64,000 nt of DNA from Rhodobacteraceae bacterium S2214 (GTDB lineage: Bacteria; Pseudomonadota; Alphaproteobacteria; Rhodobacterales; Rhodobacteraceae). The position numbers and the translations under genes are program-made. Of the stretch, positions 1 through 9,996 are shown piece by piece. The stretch lies in contig CP081161.1 in the NCBI GenBank assembly GCA_025141675.1, positions 1,648,001 through 1,712,000 of the forward strand. The letters are read 5' to 3'. The notes under the pieces were generated by a model. It made no database searches and was not told where the DNA came from. It saw only the letters and a program-made list of their open reading frames with translations. The stretch's first letter is position 1. Each line of letters begins with the position of its first letter.

Positions 1-270
1 GTCGAAGATCGCATGGTCAAACGGTTCCTGCAGGCCCGTGGCGGCGGCATGGCCAATGCAAACCGCTACGCGCCCGCGACCGAAGAAATTGCTGCTGCCT
101 TTAAGGTGACAAAGCGCAAGGCCATCGGGCCGGATGAACAAGAATTAGCTGAAAACCCAAGATCACGTTCCGCGAAACTGCGCGTGGCCACCAGAACAGA
201 CGTTCCGGCGGCGGACATTGATCCAGCGGACTTGGGGATGCCAATGAAGAAGAAAAAGGGAAAACGGTGA
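1..270 (+). CDS. rsmH: 16S rRNA (cytosine1402-N4)-methyltransferase, 3' end only
   Basis: This is the C-terminal 89 residues of RsmH (MraW), cut by the left edge of the window; the reading frame is open from base 1, so any start inside the window would be artificial. RsmH methylates N4 of C1402 in the decoding centre of 16S rRNA. The family's C-terminal signature is visible: a [10 protein letters not shown] helix, NRYAPATEE, then [10 protein letters not shown] and [10 protein letters not shown], which end the methyltransferase core, followed by a lysine-rich tail. It is the usual first or second gene of the dcw cluster. Its TGA overlaps the ftsL ATG by one base (TGATG), which suggests translational coupling. 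Confidence 0.95.
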   Translation, partial: VEDRMVKRFLQARGGGMANANRYAPATEEIAAAFKVTKRKAIGPDEQELAENPRSRSAKLRVATRTDVPAADIDPADLGMPMKKKKGKR

Positions 271-632
271 TGCGGGGGCTCATGTTGTTTGTGGGGGCCA
301 TTATGGTGATGGCGCTGGGGTTTTGGTCATATCAAGAGAACTACAAAACCCGTGATGCGATTTCCGAGGTCCGCAAGTTGCACCGCGAAATTGGTGCGGC
401 GCATGAACGTATCGGCATGTTGCGCGCGGAATGGGCTTACCTGAACCGTCCGGACCGCCTGCGTGATCTGGCTGAGCTGAATTATGAACGTCTTGGCCTT
501 CTACCATTGATGCCGGATGCATTCGGTCAGGTTGACCACATCATTTATCCATTGCCGGAAATCCTGCCGATCACTGATCCGATTGACGTCAACAACTACG
601 TTCCAGAACCAACCGACGAGGATCCGCTATGA
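270..632 (+). CDS. ftsL: cell division protein FtsL
   Basis: Small bitopic division protein of 120 residues. A short N-terminus leads directly into one membrane segment (about residues 2-20, hydrophobic up to GFWSYQ). A periplasmic heptad-like region follows (about 25-60, EVRKLHREIGAAHERI), then the LNRPDRLRDLAELNYERLGL motif region typical of alphaproteobacterial FtsL. It forms a complex with FtsB and FtsQ that activates FtsWI. I chose ATG at 270, which overlaps the rsmH stop by one base; GTG at 267 is in frame and also possible. The stop overlaps the ftsI start (ATGA). Assignment rests on size, topology, position and the RPDRL motif. Confidence 0.9.
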   Translation: MRGLMLFVGAIMVMALGFWSYQENYKTRDAISEVRKLHREIGAAHERIGMLRAEWAYLNRPDRLRDLAELNYERLGLLPLMPDAFGQVDHIIYPLPEILPITDPIDVNNYVPEPTDEDPL

Positions 633-2413
633 TCCGCACGCCCCTGCGCCCGCTTGCCCGTATTCTCAAAGCCCGTGATCAGGGCGAAGACACGAAAGCG
701 ATTGAAAAAGAGAACATCCGCCTGCGTCATGAAGAAATGGCTGATCAGGCACGAATGCGCGCCGAAGGGCGTTTGCTTGTTCTTGGGGCTGCATTCTTCG
801 TGGCGTTTATGACGATTGGTCTGCGCATGGGCACGCTTGCGGGCACCGTCGCGGAAGAACCGCGCGCGGTTGCCAACGGCAACCCGATTATCGGCCAACG
901 GTCCGATATTGTGGACCGCAACGGGCGGATCATGGCCACGAACCTTGAAACATTCAGTCTTTATGCCCACCCGCAAGACATGGTTGATCCTGCAAACGCA
1001 GCGACGCAGCTTGCCGCCATTTTCCCTGAAATGGACGAAAAAGAACTGCTCGAAGACTTCACAGGGTCGCGCAAATTTCTGTGGGTCCGCAGACAGTTAA
1101 GTCCTGAACAAATGCAGCAGGTCCACGATATCGGCTCTCCGGGGTTGTTGTTCGGTCCGCGTGAAATGCGGCTCTATCCAAACGGTCCTGTCGCCGCACA
1201 CATCCTCGGTGGTGCGTCCTACGGGCGTGAAGGCGTGGCTAGTGCCGAAGTGATTGGTGTCGCAGGCGTTGAACGTCAATTCGACAACTTCCTACGCGAT
1301 CCGGCAAGCGAAGGTGCGCCGCTGGAGCTGTCGCTTGATTTGACCGTGCAGGCCACGACCGAAGAAGTGTTGCACGGCGGTATGACGTTGATGAACGCCA
1401 AAGGTGCTGCATCCGTATTGATGGACGTGCACACAGGCGAAATCATCGCGATGGCGTCTTTGCCGGACTTCGACCCTAATAACCGCCCGCAGGTTTTGTT
1501 GACGGGCGATCAATCAGACAGCCCATTGTTTAACCGCGCGGTGCAGGGGGTGTATGAACTCGGCTCGACATTCAAAATCTTCGCGGTAGCACAGGCCATG
1601 GAACTTGGTTTGATCAACGCGAACACGATGATCGATACTAAAGGTCCGCTAACGTGGGGTCGTTTCCGCATCCGCGATTTCCACGACTACGGGGCGCAAT
1701 TGTCCGCAACGGACATCATCGTGAAGTCGTCCAACATCGGCACCGCTCGCATTGCATTGCAATTAGGTGGCACCCGTCAACGCGATTTCCTGGGTGAACT
1801 CGGCTTCTTAGAAGCCACGCCTGTGGAAATGATTGAAGCGCCGTCAGGTGCGCCATTACTACCGCGTAACTGGTCTGAAATCTCAACGATGACAATCTCT
1901 TACGGGCACGGCATTTCGACGTCACCGCTGCATTTGGCCGCTGGATACGCGTCGCTTTTGAACGGCGGTACGAAGGTTGAGCCGACATTGCTGCGTCAAC
2001 ATCACCCGCAAAACGGTGAACGTATCGTCAGTGAACGTGTATCTCGCGCATCCCGCGACATGTTGCGGGCTGTGGTTGAACGCGGAACAGCGTCCTTTGG
2101 CGAAGTTTTGGGCTACGAAGTGGGCGGCAAGACAGGAACAGCGGACAAGCCGCGCGAAAATGGCGGTGGTTACTACGATGACAAGGTGATTTCGACCTTC
2201 GCCAGCGTGTTCCCTGCTGACAACCCGCGCTATGTTCTGATTGTGACGCTGGATGAACCGTCTGAAAATTCAGGCGATAAACCACGCCGCACGGCTGGTT
2301 GGACCGCTGTACCTGTCGCTGCAGAGATGATCCGCCGTGTCGCACCGCTGCTTGGCCTCAGACCAGAGATTGAAACCCTCCAGCCCGTTGGTGTAACACT
2401 GACCTCAAACTAA
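629..2413 (+). CDS. ftsI: peptidoglycan transpeptidase FtsI (PBP3)
   Basis: Class B penicillin-binding protein of 594 residues, the septal D,D-transpeptidase that crosslinks new peptidoglycan together with FtsW. It has a cytoplasmic N-terminus, one membrane anchor at about 49-70, a dimerisation/pedestal domain to about 240, and the transpeptidase domain. All three active-site motifs are present: S313-T-F-K316 with the nucleophilic serine, S367-S-N369, and K501-T-G-T504. Length matches the family. The start overlaps ftsL by four bases (ATGA). The next gene, murE, begins 15 bases after the stop. Confidence 0.97.
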   Translation: MIRTPLRPLARILKARDQGEDTKAIEKENIRLRHEEMADQARMRAEGRLLVLGAAFFVAFMTIGLRMGTLAGTVAEEPRAVANGNPIIGQRSDIVDRNGRIMATNLETFSLYAHPQDMVDPANAATQLAAIFPEMDEKELLEDFTGSRKFLWVRRQLSPEQMQQVHDIGSPGLLFGPREMRLYPNGPVAAHILGGASYGREGVASAEVIGVAGVERQFDNFLRDPASEGAPLELSLDLTVQATTEEVLHGGMTLMNAKGAASVLMDVHTGEIIAMASLPDFDPNNRPQVLLTGDQSDSPLFNRAVQGVYELGSTFKIFAVAQAMELGLINANTMIDTKGPLTWGRFRIRDFHDYGAQLSATDIIVKSSNIGTARIALQLGGTRQRDFLGELGFLEATPVEMIEAPSGAPLLPRNWSEISTMTISYGHGISTSPLHLAAGYASLLNGGTKVEPTLLRQHHPQNGERIVSERVSRASRDMLRAVVERGTASFGEVLGYEVGGKTGTADKPRENGGGYYDDKVISTFASVFPADNPRYVLIVTLDEPSENSGDKPRRTAGWTAVPVAAEMIRRVAPLLGLRPEIETLQPVGVTLTSN

Positions 2414-2428
2414 TACTGAGGGTCGGAC

Positions 2429-3937
2429 ATGGGCAGTCAACAACATCAGGCGGCGTCGCTTGCAAGCTTGGGGCTGCGTGCCGCCGGTGGCCGCGAAGCA
2501 GATATTACAGGCCTCACGGTTGATAGTCGGGCGGTTTTGCCTGGCATGTTGTTTGCGGCATTGCCGGGTGCGAAAGTGCATGGCGCGTCCTTCATTGGAA
2601 AAGCGTTGGCCGACGGTGCAGCGGCCATTTTAACGGATCAGGACGGGGCAGCGCTAGCGGCAGAGGTTCTGACGCAATCAGATGCCGCATTGATCGTTGC
2701 CCAAGACCCACGTCAGACATTGGCCCAGACCGCGTCACTCTGGTTTGGCCCGCACCCTGCGAATGTCGTGGCGGTAACCGGAACAAACGGAAAAACATCC
2801 GTCTCGACCTTCTGTCGTCAGATCTGGGAAATCATGGGCTGTTCGGCCGTCAATCTTGGCACAACGGGCGTCGAAGGATCGTGGACATATCCGCTCAGCC
2901 ACACAACACCTGAACCGATCACACTGCACCGCGTCATGGCCGACGCAGCCCGCAACGGTATCACGCACACCGCGATGGAAGCATCGTCGCACGGGCTTGA
3001 TCAGCGCCGCCTTGATGGGGTGATGCTGTCGGCGGCGGGGTTTACGAACTTCACGCAAGATCACCTTGATTACCACGAAACATTCGAAGCTTACTTTGAA
3101 GCCAAAATGGGTCTGTTCACACGCGTATTGTCCGAAGATGGCGTCGCGGTCGTGAACCTTGATGATCCCAAAGGCGACGAGGTCGCAAGCCTGTGCACAT
3201 CGCGCGGCCAGGAAGTCATCGGCGTTGGCCGTCACCCTGACGCGCAATTGCAATTGACCGGGCAACGGTTTGATTCTGTTGGCCAAGATGTGTTGTTCAA
3301 ATGGCAGGGCACCCGTTACCAGACCCGCCTTGATCTGATCGGCGGGTTCCAAGCCGAAAACGTTTTGCTGGCCGCAGGGCTATGCATCGCGTCGGGGTCT
3401 GAACCCAACGATGTGATTGACGCGCTGCAAGAACTGACAACCGTGCGTGGCCGGATGGAGCTGGCAGCGACACGTGATAACGGCGCTGCCGTGTTCGTTG
3501 ATTATGCCCATACGCCGGATGCTGTCTCGACCGCGCTGAAAGCAATGCGCCCGCACGTGATGGGCCGCATCGTGGTCATTGTGGGGGCTGGTGGCGACCG
3601 TGACACATCGAAACGCCCATTGATGGGGGCTGCTGCGGCCCAGCATGCAGATGTGGTGATTGTGACTGATGACAACCCGCGTTCCGAAGACCCCGCAAGC
3701 ATTCGTGCCGCTGTCATGGCTGGCGCATTGAACGGCGTCGGGACGCCTTCTGTGACTGAAATCGGTGACAGGGCAGAGGCGATTTTGCGCGGCGTCGATT
3801 CGCTGGCACCTGGTGATGCGTTGTTGATCGCGGGTAAGGGCCACGAAAGCGGCCAAACTGTCGGCGATACCGTTTTGCCGTTTGACGATGTGGAACAAGC
3901 CAGCGTCGCTGTCGCGGCCTTGGAGGGCAAGATATGA
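2429..3937 (+). CDS. murE: UDP-MurNAc-tripeptide synthetase MurE (meso-diaminopimelate adding)
   Basis: Cytoplasmic ATP-dependent amide ligase (502 aa) that adds the third stem-peptide residue to UDP-MurNAc-L-Ala-D-Glu. The P-loop TGTNGKTS lies at about 117-124. The amino-acid selecting motif D415-N-P-R418 is the one found in MurE enzymes specific for meso-diaminopimelate, so this organism should have DAP-type peptidoglycan. The three-domain Mur ligase layout and length are normal. ATG at 2429 is preceded by a GGGTCGG stretch. The stop overlaps the murF start as ATGA, so murE and murF are probably translated together. Confidence 0.97.
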   Translation: MGSQQHQAASLASLGLRAAGGREADITGLTVDSRAVLPGMLFAALPGAKVHGASFIGKALADGAAAILTDQDGAALAAEVLTQSDAALIVAQDPRQTLAQTASLWFGPHPANVVAVTGTNGKTSVSTFCRQIWEIMGCSAVNLGTTGVEGSWTYPLSHTTPEPITLHRVMADAARNGITHTAMEASSHGLDQRRLDGVMLSAAGFTNFTQDHLDYHETFEAYFEAKMGLFTRVLSEDGVAVVNLDDPKGDEVASLCTSRGQEVIGVGRHPDAQLQLTGQRFDSVGQDVLFKWQGTRYQTRLDLIGGFQAENVLLAAGLCIASGSEPNDVIDALQELTTVRGRMELAATRDNGAAVFVDYAHTPDAVSTALKAMRPHVMGRIVVIVGAGGDRDTSKRPLMGAAAAQHADVVIVTDDNPRSEDPASIRAAVMAGALNGVGTPSVTEIGDRAEAILRGVDSLAPGDALLIAGKGHESGQTVGDTVLPFDDVEQASVAVAALEGKI

Positions 3938-5385
3938 CGCTTTGGACCTCTGCGGATGCAGCCGCAGCGACGGGTGGCAAGACCACAACAGACTGGGTGG
4001 CCAACGGCGTTTCAATCGACACCCGCACGATCCAAGAAGGCGACTTGTTCGTTGCCCTGAAGGACGTCCGCGACGGGCATGACTTTGTCGCGATGGCGTT
4101 GGACAAAGGGGCGGCAGCAGCACTTGTCACACATCGCCCTGAAGGTGTCGCAGACGACGCGCCTTTACTGATTGTGTCCGACGTTTTGGTCGCGTTGGAA
4201 CAGCTTGGGGCCGCGGCACGCGCCCGCACGAATGCCCGCGTGATTGGGATCACCGGATCCGTCGGCAAAACGTCCACCAAAGAAATGATGCGGATCGTGT
4301 TAGAGGCACAGGGCAAGACCCACGCCTCTGTCGCGTCTTACAACAACCATTGGGGCGTGCCGCTGACGCTCGCGCGGATGCCAGCCGACACGGATTACGC
4401 GATCATCGAGATCGGGATGAGCAATCCGGGCGAAATCGCGCCGCTGTCCAAGATGGCCAAGCCGCATGTGGCAATGATCACCACCGTGGCGGCGGCACAT
4501 TTGGAAGCGTTTGAAGACCTGTCCGGCATCGCCGTTGAAAAAGCGTCGATCATGGACGGGCTGCAGTCCGGTGGCATCGCAATTTTGAACGGCGATATCG
4601 AAACGGCGCATGTGCTGCGGGATCATCTGGGCGAGAACACTGGCGTCTGGTTCGGCCATGGTGCGCAAAGTGATTGGAAAATCAATGACGTACGGATCAC
4701 ACCTGATGCAACGGTGATTCAAGCACACGGCGCAGGGGAAGATTATCTTTTCAAGCTCTCTGTCCCTGGACGTCATTTTGCGATGAATGCGGTTGGGGTT
4801 TTGGCGGCGGTTAAAGCGCTTGGTGCTGACCCGATGCAAGCCGCACTTTCCATCGCGGGATGGTCACCCGTTGAAGGGCGCGGCACCCGTGAAGTTGTGA
4901 CGATTGACAGCGGTATCGAACACGGCACGATTGACCTGATCGACGACGCCTTTAACGCCAATCCAACGTCCATGACAGCTTCACTAGAAGTGCTGGCCGC
5001 GACGCAACCCATTGATAATGTGGGGCGTATCATCAAAGGCCGGCGCATTGCCGTGCTGGGTGATATGCTGGAACTGGGCCCTGATGAAACCGCCAATCAC
5101 CGCGATCTGAGCGAAAATGAGCATCTTCAATCTTTGGACGTGGTGCATTGTGCTGGGCCGCGGATGAAACATCTTTGGGATGCGTTACCCGAAGAGCAAC
5201 GCGGCGAATGGCGCGAAACCGCTGCGGATGTGGCTGCGATTGCCAACACGCTAGTGGACGCGGGCGATGTGATCCTTGTGAAAGGGTCAAAAGGCAGCAA
5301 AGTCAGCCTTGTCGTTGACGCGATCCGTAAACTGGGGCATCGCGATGCTGCGCAATCAAAAACCGACCAAGAAGGACGAGTTTAA
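3934..5385 (+). CDS. murF: UDP-MurNAc-tripeptide:D-Ala-D-Ala ligase MurF
   Basis: Adds D-Ala-D-Ala to UDP-MurNAc-tripeptide, completing the soluble pentapeptide precursor. The 483-residue protein has the Mur ligase fold: an N-terminal UDP-binding domain, a central ATPase domain with GSVGKTSTKE (catalytic-loop lysine at residue 112), the NNHWGVPL motif, and a C-terminal domain containing YDDAFNANP-like sequence (here DDAFNANPTSM). The substrate dipeptide comes from Ddl, encoded about 11 kb downstream. It starts inside the murE stop (ATGA), and mraY begins on the base after its own stop. Confidence 0.97.
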   Translation: MTLWTSADAAAATGGKTTTDWVANGVSIDTRTIQEGDLFVALKDVRDGHDFVAMALDKGAAAALVTHRPEGVADDAPLLIVSDVLVALEQLGAAARARTNARVIGITGSVGKTSTKEMMRIVLEAQGKTHASVASYNNHWGVPLTLARMPADTDYAIIEIGMSNPGEIAPLSKMAKPHVAMITTVAAAHLEAFEDLSGIAVEKASIMDGLQSGGIAILNGDIETAHVLRDHLGENTGVWFGHGAQSDWKINDVRITPDATVIQAHGAGEDYLFKLSVPGRHFAMNAVGVLAAVKALGADPMQAALSIAGWSPVEGRGTREVVTIDSGIEHGTIDLIDDAFNANPTSMTASLEVLAATQPIDNVGRIIKGRRIAVLGDMLELGPDETANHRDLSENEHLQSLDVVHCAGPRMKHLWDALPEEQRGEWRETAADVAAIANTLVDAGDVILVKGSKGSKVSLVVDAIRKLGHRDAAQSKTDQEGRV

Positions 5386-6468
5386 ATGTTATATTGGCTA
5401 ACGGCCCTATCTGATGGCGGTGATTTTTTCAACCTTTTCAGATACATCACCTTCCGTGCGGGCGGTGCGTTCCTGACTGCGCTGACATTCGGTTTCATCT
5501 TTGGCCTGCCATTGATCAACGTCCTGCGTAAGCGTCAGGGCAAGGGCCAGCCGATCCGCGAAGATGGTCCTGAGGGGCATTTTGTCAAAGCTGGGACGCC
5601 AACGATGGGCGGTTTGCTGATTGTGGGCGCGTTAACCACGTCTACGCTGCTTTGGGCGCGGTTGGATAACCCCTATGTCTGGATGGTTTTGTTTGTGACG
5701 CTGTCATACGCGGCGATTGGTTTTGCCGACGATTATGCAAAAGTATCCAAGCAAAACACGGCTGGTGTGTCGGGGCGTGTGCGTCTTGGTCTTGGCTTCC
5801 TGATTGCCGCAATTGCGGGCCTGTGGGCGGCGTATTTCCATCCGGCTGAACTGTCGAACCAGCTTGCCGTGCCGATCTTCAAAGATCTTTTGTTCAACAT
5901 GTCGTTCCTGTTTGTCCCGTTCGCAGTCATCGTGATTGTGGGCGCTGCGAACGCGGTCAACCTGACGGACGGGTTGGACGGTTTGGCGATTATGCCGGTT
6001 ATGATCGCGGCGGGAACCTTTGGAATCATTGCGTATTTTGTGGGTCGGGTCGATTTCTCGGAAAGCCTTGGTCTGCATTATGTGCCTGATTCAGGTGAAA
6101 TTCTGATCTTCTGCGCTGGCCTAATTGGCGGCGGTTTGGGCTTTCTCTGGTACAACGCGCCACCCGCTGCGGTGTTCATGGGCGACACAGGATCGCTGGC
6201 ACTTGGCGGCGCTTTGGGGGCGATTGCTGTGGCCACAAAACACGAGATCGTTTTGGCAATTGTCGGCGGCCTGTTTGTGGTCGAGGCGCTGTCTGTGATC
6301 ATCCAAGTGCTGTACTTCAAAGCGACTGGGAAACGCGTTTTCCTGATGGCCCCGATCCATCACCATTACGAGAAAAAGGGCTGGGCGGAATCGACGATTG
6401 TGATCCGATTCTGGATCATTTCGTTAATCCTCGCGATGATCGGTTTGGCGACGCTGAAAGTCCGCTAA
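5386..6468 (+). CDS. mraY: phospho-MurNAc-pentapeptide transferase MraY
   Basis: Integral membrane enzyme (360 aa, about ten membrane segments) that transfers phospho-MurNAc-pentapeptide to undecaprenyl phosphate, forming lipid I. The catalytic motifs are visible: the aspartate pair D115-D116 in FADDYAKV, N192-L-T-D-G-L-D198, and the histidine cluster H325-H-H327 in [11 protein letters not shown]. Length equals that of E. coli MraY. The ATG follows the murF TAA with no gap; AAGGACGAG just upstream serves as ribosome binding site. A 95-base gap with repeats separates it from murD. Confidence 0.98.
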   Translation: MLYWLTALSDGGDFFNLFRYITFRAGGAFLTALTFGFIFGLPLINVLRKRQGKGQPIREDGPEGHFVKAGTPTMGGLLIVGALTTSTLLWARLDNPYVWMVLFVTLSYAAIGFADDYAKVSKQNTAGVSGRVRLGLGFLIAAIAGLWAAYFHPAELSNQLAVPIFKDLLFNMSFLFVPFAVIVIVGAANAVNLTDGLDGLAIMPVMIAAGTFGIIAYFVGRVDFSESLGLHYVPDSGEILIFCAGLIGGGLGFLWYNAPPAAVFMGDTGSLALGGALGAIAVATKHEIVLAIVGGLFVVEALSVIIQVLYFKATGKRVFLMAPIHHHYEKKGWAESTIVIRFWIISLILAMIGLATLKVR

Positions 6469-6481
6469 ACCGCTTGTGATT

Positions 6482-6513
6482 TGCGTGCACAATGCGTGCA
6501 CAACCCGTGCACC
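6482..6513 (+). repeat. three GTGCAC palindromes phased at 11 bp before murD
   Basis: Between mraY and murD an 11-base unit (TGCGTGCACAA) occurs twice in tandem at 6482-6492 and 6493-6503, followed by a third, partial copy to 6513. The self-complementary GTGCAC core therefore appears at 6485, 6496 and 6507, one helical turn apart. This is the geometry of a multi-site operator, but no regulator is suggested by the sequence and chance cannot be excluded. The repeats end about 50 bases before the murD start. Confidence 0.4.
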
Positions 6514-6563
6514 GCGATGTCGTGTCGTGCCGCATGGTTTTGGACAAAGTTGAAGGGCGTCAT

Positions 6564-7964
6564 ATGATTCCAGTGCAGGGGTATCGCGGTCAGAAGGTCG
6601 CTGTTTTGGGCCTTGGCCGGTCTGGCAAAGCAGCCGCATTGGCATTGCGCGAAGGCGGGGCGGTTCCAGTTGTATGGGACGACGGGCAACCTGCACGAGA
6701 AGCTGCTGCCGACGAAGGCTTCGACATCTTGAATCTGACCAAAGCGGGGGCGTTCGACGGTATTGCGGCACTGATCGTTAGCCCCGGCATTGCCCACCTG
6801 TACCCCAAACCACATCCGGTGATTGCTGCTGCATGGGACGCGGGTGTACCCGTGGACAATGACATCGGCCTGTTCTTCCGGTCCTTCGCGACGTCCGATT
6901 GGGCAAGTTTCGACACTGCCCCGCGCGTCATTGCGATTACGGGATCAAACGGGAAATCCACGACCTCTGCCTTGGTGCATCATATCCTGACCGAAAACGG
7001 GCGTGCTGCTCAATTGGCCGGTAATATTGGCCGTGGGGTGCTGGACATTGATCCACCGTTGGACGGGGACATCGTGGTGCTGGAACTGTCGTCTTATCAG
7101 ACTGATCTGGCTCGTGCGCTGACGCCTGACATTGCAATCCTGACGAACCTCAGCCCCGATCATCTGGATCGTCACGCGGGCCCCGGTGGCTATTTTGCCG
7201 CCAAACGACGCCTGTTTGCCGAAGGTGGTCCGGACCGCGCCGTGATTGGCGTGGATGAAGACGAAGGACGCTATCTGGCCAATCAGTTGGTCGATAGCCT
7301 TGCTGATGATCGGGTGATCAGGGTGTCGTCTGGCCGTAAGCTTGATCAGGGTGGCTGGGCCGTCTTTGCGAAGAAGGGGTTCCTGTCAGAATACCGCAAG
7401 GGCCGTCAGGTGGGGTCGATTGATCTGCGCGGGATTGCGGGATTGCCCGGTGCGCATAATCATCAGAACGCCTGTGCAGCTTATGCGGCGTGCAGGTCGT
7501 TGGGGCTTGGGCCAAAGGGGATCGAGGCCGCGATGCGGACGTATCCGGGGTTGCCGCACCGATCACAGGTGATCGCGACGTCCGGCGGGGTGACGTATGT
7601 GAACGACAGTAAAGCCACGAATGTGGATAGCGCGGCCAAAGCATTGGCGGCGTTTCCGAAGGTGCGCTGGATTTGCGGTGGGTTACAGAAAGAAGGTGGG
7701 CTTGAGGCGTTACACAGCGCTTTAGCTCACGTCGTGAAGGCTTATGTCATTGGTCGCGAAGCGGACGCGTTTGCCCGTGATTTGCCTGGTGTCGATGCGG
7801 CGATTTGCACAACAATGGAAGCGGCCGTCGCTGCGGCTGTGGCAGATGCGCAGGACGGTGAAGTGGTCCTGTTGGCCCCTGCTGCTGCGTCGTTTGATCA
7901 ATACGATAACTTTGAACAACGTGGTGATGATTTTGCGGCACAAGTCCAAGCTGCGTTGGGCTAA
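6564..7964 (+). CDS. murD: UDP-MurNAc-L-Ala:D-Glu ligase MurD
   Basis: Adds D-glutamate to UDP-MurNAc-L-Ala. The 466-residue protein begins with a Rossmann-like UDP-binding segment ([13 protein letters not shown]) and carries the ATPase P-loop T126-G-S-N-G-K-S-T133, the [10 protein letters not shown] motif and the C-terminal NDSKATN motif of MurD. The frame is open further upstream to 6492, but ATG 6564 is preferred because GAAGGGCG lies just before it and family members start a few residues before the VAVLG strand. It ends the first plus-strand run of the dcw cluster; the next gene converges on it with a 4-base overlap. Confidence 0.96.
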   Translation: MIPVQGYRGQKVAVLGLGRSGKAAALALREGGAVPVVWDDGQPAREAAADEGFDILNLTKAGAFDGIAALIVSPGIAHLYPKPHPVIAAAWDAGVPVDNDIGLFFRSFATSDWASFDTAPRVIAITGSNGKSTTSALVHHILTENGRAAQLAGNIGRGVLDIDPPLDGDIVVLELSSYQTDLARALTPDIAILTNLSPDHLDRHAGPGGYFAAKRRLFAEGGPDRAVIGVDEDEGRYLANQLVDSLADDRVIRVSSGRKLDQGGWAVFAKKGFLSEYRKGRQVGSIDLRGIAGLPGAHNHQNACAAYAACRSLGLGPKGIEAAMRTYPGLPHRSQVIATSGGVTYVNDSKATNVDSAAKALAAFPKVRWICGGLQKEGGLEALHSALAHVVKAYVIGREADAFARDLPGVDAAICTTMEAAVAAAVADAQDGEVVLLAPAAASFDQYDNFEQRGDDFAAQVQAALG

Positions 7965-8623
7965 TTTGACCGGTAGGTTGCAATGGTGTCTGCGGCGGCG
8001 CCTGACTGTACCGCCTTTTTATGCGTCACCCCAAGCAGCACGGTGATTTTCTTCACCTTGGCGAGTTTTGCGATCGAAAGCCTGTGGAAGCCTTGGTTTC
8101 CGAAGATCAGCTTCCCGTCGCGATCCATATGGACGACGATACAATCATGCAGCCGCGCGTTTTTGTTAAGCGCATCGGGCAATGCGCCGTTGCGTTTGGT
8201 TTGTTCCCACAAGTCGTCAAGTCTGGCATAGCGTGCGACGAGGTCTGCGCGGGTGAAGCAATCATCGTATTTGCGCTGGATCGCGATACGTTTCACCCCA
8301 TAGTCGATGATGCCCGTCTCTTCCCAAGATTGCCCGCCAATGAAGTGTTTTTTGCAGGCTTTGAATTTGACGGATCGCACGAACGGGCGTTGCGCGATGT
8401 CCCAATCACCGTCTTTGATTTGCCCAGTGCGCCAGTGGGGCAGGCGCAGATTGCCATTCGCGGCAGCGTGGTACCTTTCTTGTAGCAATTCAGGGGGGAT
8501 ATTCAGGCGCATCGCGGGGGCAGGCGCATTGCTCCCAAAGCGCAACCAGTTTGATAGGCGGAGTAGTCCGCTAATCCGCGACAAGTAGCTTAGCGCCCTG
8601 AGATGGTGGTCGGACCGCGTCAT
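7961..8623 (-). CDS. hypothetical protein with ParB-like C-terminal segment
   Basis: A 220-residue cytoplasmic protein of unknown function. I do not recognise the N-terminal half, which is rich in Arg, Trp and Lys. The last 70 residues contain [19 protein letters not shown] and [13 protein letters not shown]. This pattern (strand, glycine-rich turn, HR, helix beginning AKL, strand) resembles the ParB/sulfiredoxin-like fold seen in many small proteins that use or hydrolyse nucleotides; that is inference only. The start is ATG 8623, four bases inside the stop of the upstream flavoprotein gene (ATGA), so the two are a coupled pair. The frame is open further upstream but that part only shadows the flavoprotein gene. 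Confidence 0.7.
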   Translation of the reverse strand: MTRSDHHLRALSYLSRISGLLRLSNWLRFGSNAPAPAMRLNIPPELLQERYHAAANGNLRLPHWRTGQIKDGDWDIAQRPFVRSVKFKACKKHFIGGQSWEETGIIDYGVKRIAIQRKYDDCFTRADLVARYARLDDLWEQTKRNGALPDALNKNARLHDCIVVHMDRDGKLIFGNQGFHRLSIAKLAKVKKITVLLGVTHKKAVQSGAAADTIATYRSN

Positions 8624-9804
8624 GTCCGCGTGTTTCTGATCGCTTGCCCCGCTGCCCAACCCGATGACCATGCCCATTGGAAGTTGTAGCCGCCGAGCCA
8701 GCCTGTGACGTCGACCGCTTCGCCGATGACATACAGGCCGGGGACGGATTTGGCTTCCATTGTTTTGGACGATAGGCCGTCCGTGTTGACGCCGCCGAGT
8801 GTGACTTCGGCTGTGCGGTAGCCTTCGGAACCCGATGGCAGGAGTGGCCAAGCCGATAGTGCGTCGCAGATGGCTTGTAGTCGTGCGTCGCTTTGATCCG
8901 CGATGTTGCCGGTCAGATTCATGTCGTCCTTGAGGAAATCAATCAGGCGGGCGGGGAGGTGCATCGACAGGATGCTTGTCAACGCTTTCTTGCCAGACGT
9001 TTCCCGTGCCCCGCGCAGCTTGTCGAAGAGATCGGCGGCGGGGATGACGTTGACGGTGATTGGATCACCTTCGTGCCAATAGCTGGACGCTTGCAGGATC
9101 GCGGGGCCGGATAGGCCGCGGTGGGTAAAGAGCAGCGCTTCGTCGAAGCTGGTGCCGTTTGCCGTCACGCGGGCAGGGGTGGCGACGCCGGCGAGCGGTT
9201 TGAATTTGTCGTCGCTGAAGGTCAGCGGCACAAGGCCGGGGCGCGGGGTGATCACATCAAGCCCGAAGCGATCAGCGATCTGATAGGCGAGGCCGGTCGC
9301 ACCCATTTTAGGGATCGACTTGCCGCCTGTGGCGACGACCAGATTGGTCGCAGTGATCTGCGTATCGCGCCCGTCGCGTGTCAAGGTTGCTGTAAAGTGC
9401 GTGCCATCGTGGGCGATGTTGCTGATCGCCGTATTCAGCCACAGCTGCGCGCCGGCTCTGTCCATTTCCGATCGCAGCATCGCGACGATGTCTTTTGCGG
9501 TCTCGTCGCAGAACAATTGGCCGAGCGTTTTTTCATGCCATGCGATGCCGTAATCGGACACCAGATTGATGAAATCCCACTGCGTGTAGCGCTTGAGCGC
9601 GGATTTGGCGAAATGGGGGTTCTGGCTGAGGAATTGCGCGTGTGTCGTGCCCATATTCGTGAAATTGCAGCGTCCACCGCCGGAAATGCGGATCTTTTCG
9701 CCCGGCGCTTTGGCATGGTCGATGATCACGACGCCCGGACCCGCGTGAGCGGCGGCCATCATGCCTGCGGCACCTGCGCCAAGGATGAGAGTTTGGATAT
9801 GCAT
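8620..9804 (-). CDS. BaiN/HI0933-family NAD(P)/FAD-dependent oxidoreductase
   Basis: A 394-residue flavoprotein of the YhiN/HI0933 (TIGR00275-like) family. The N-terminal dinucleotide-binding motif is LILGAGAAGMMAA; a second family signature is KIRISGGGRCNFTN near residue 50; VVATGGKSIPKMG and the C-terminal GYNFQWAWSSG region also fit. Family members bind FAD; physiological substrates are mostly unknown. The start is ATG 9804, because the FAD-binding strand follows within five residues; an in-frame ATG at 9840 is possible. It lies on the opposite strand inside the dcw cluster, between murD and ftsW, and is coupled to the ParB-like gene after it. Confidence 0.88.
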   Translation of the reverse strand: MHIQTLILGAGAAGMMAAAHAGPGVVIIDHAKAPGEKIRISGGGRCNFTNMGTTHAQFLSQNPHFAKSALKRYTQWDFINLVSDYGIAWHEKTLGQLFCDETAKDIVAMLRSEMDRAGAQLWLNTAISNIAHDGTHFTATLTRDGRDTQITATNLVVATGGKSIPKMGATGLAYQIADRFGLDVITPRPGLVPLTFSDDKFKPLAGVATPARVTANGTSFDEALLFTHRGLSGPAILQASSYWHEGDPITVNVIPAADLFDKLRGARETSGKKALTSILSMHLPARLIDFLKDDMNLTGNIADQSDARLQAICDALSAWPLLPSGSEGYRTAEVTLGGVNTDGLSSKTMEAKSVPGLYVIGEAVDVTGWLGGYNFQWAWSSGWAAGQAIRNTRT

Positions 9805-9996
9805 GTCGCTGTGGGTGGCCTGAAATTTGAACCAGTGCAAGAGGCAGGCCGCAAAGTTGCGGTGTTGCGGTAGGTGAAAGCGGGCGCTGCACCAGTAAAA
9901 GACGTTATTTTTAGTGGTAAGACGCGTTTTTTCGCGCTAAGGTCACAGAATATAGATCCGCAAAAGCGGGCAAAGAGGCAGTAAGAGCGGTGATCC

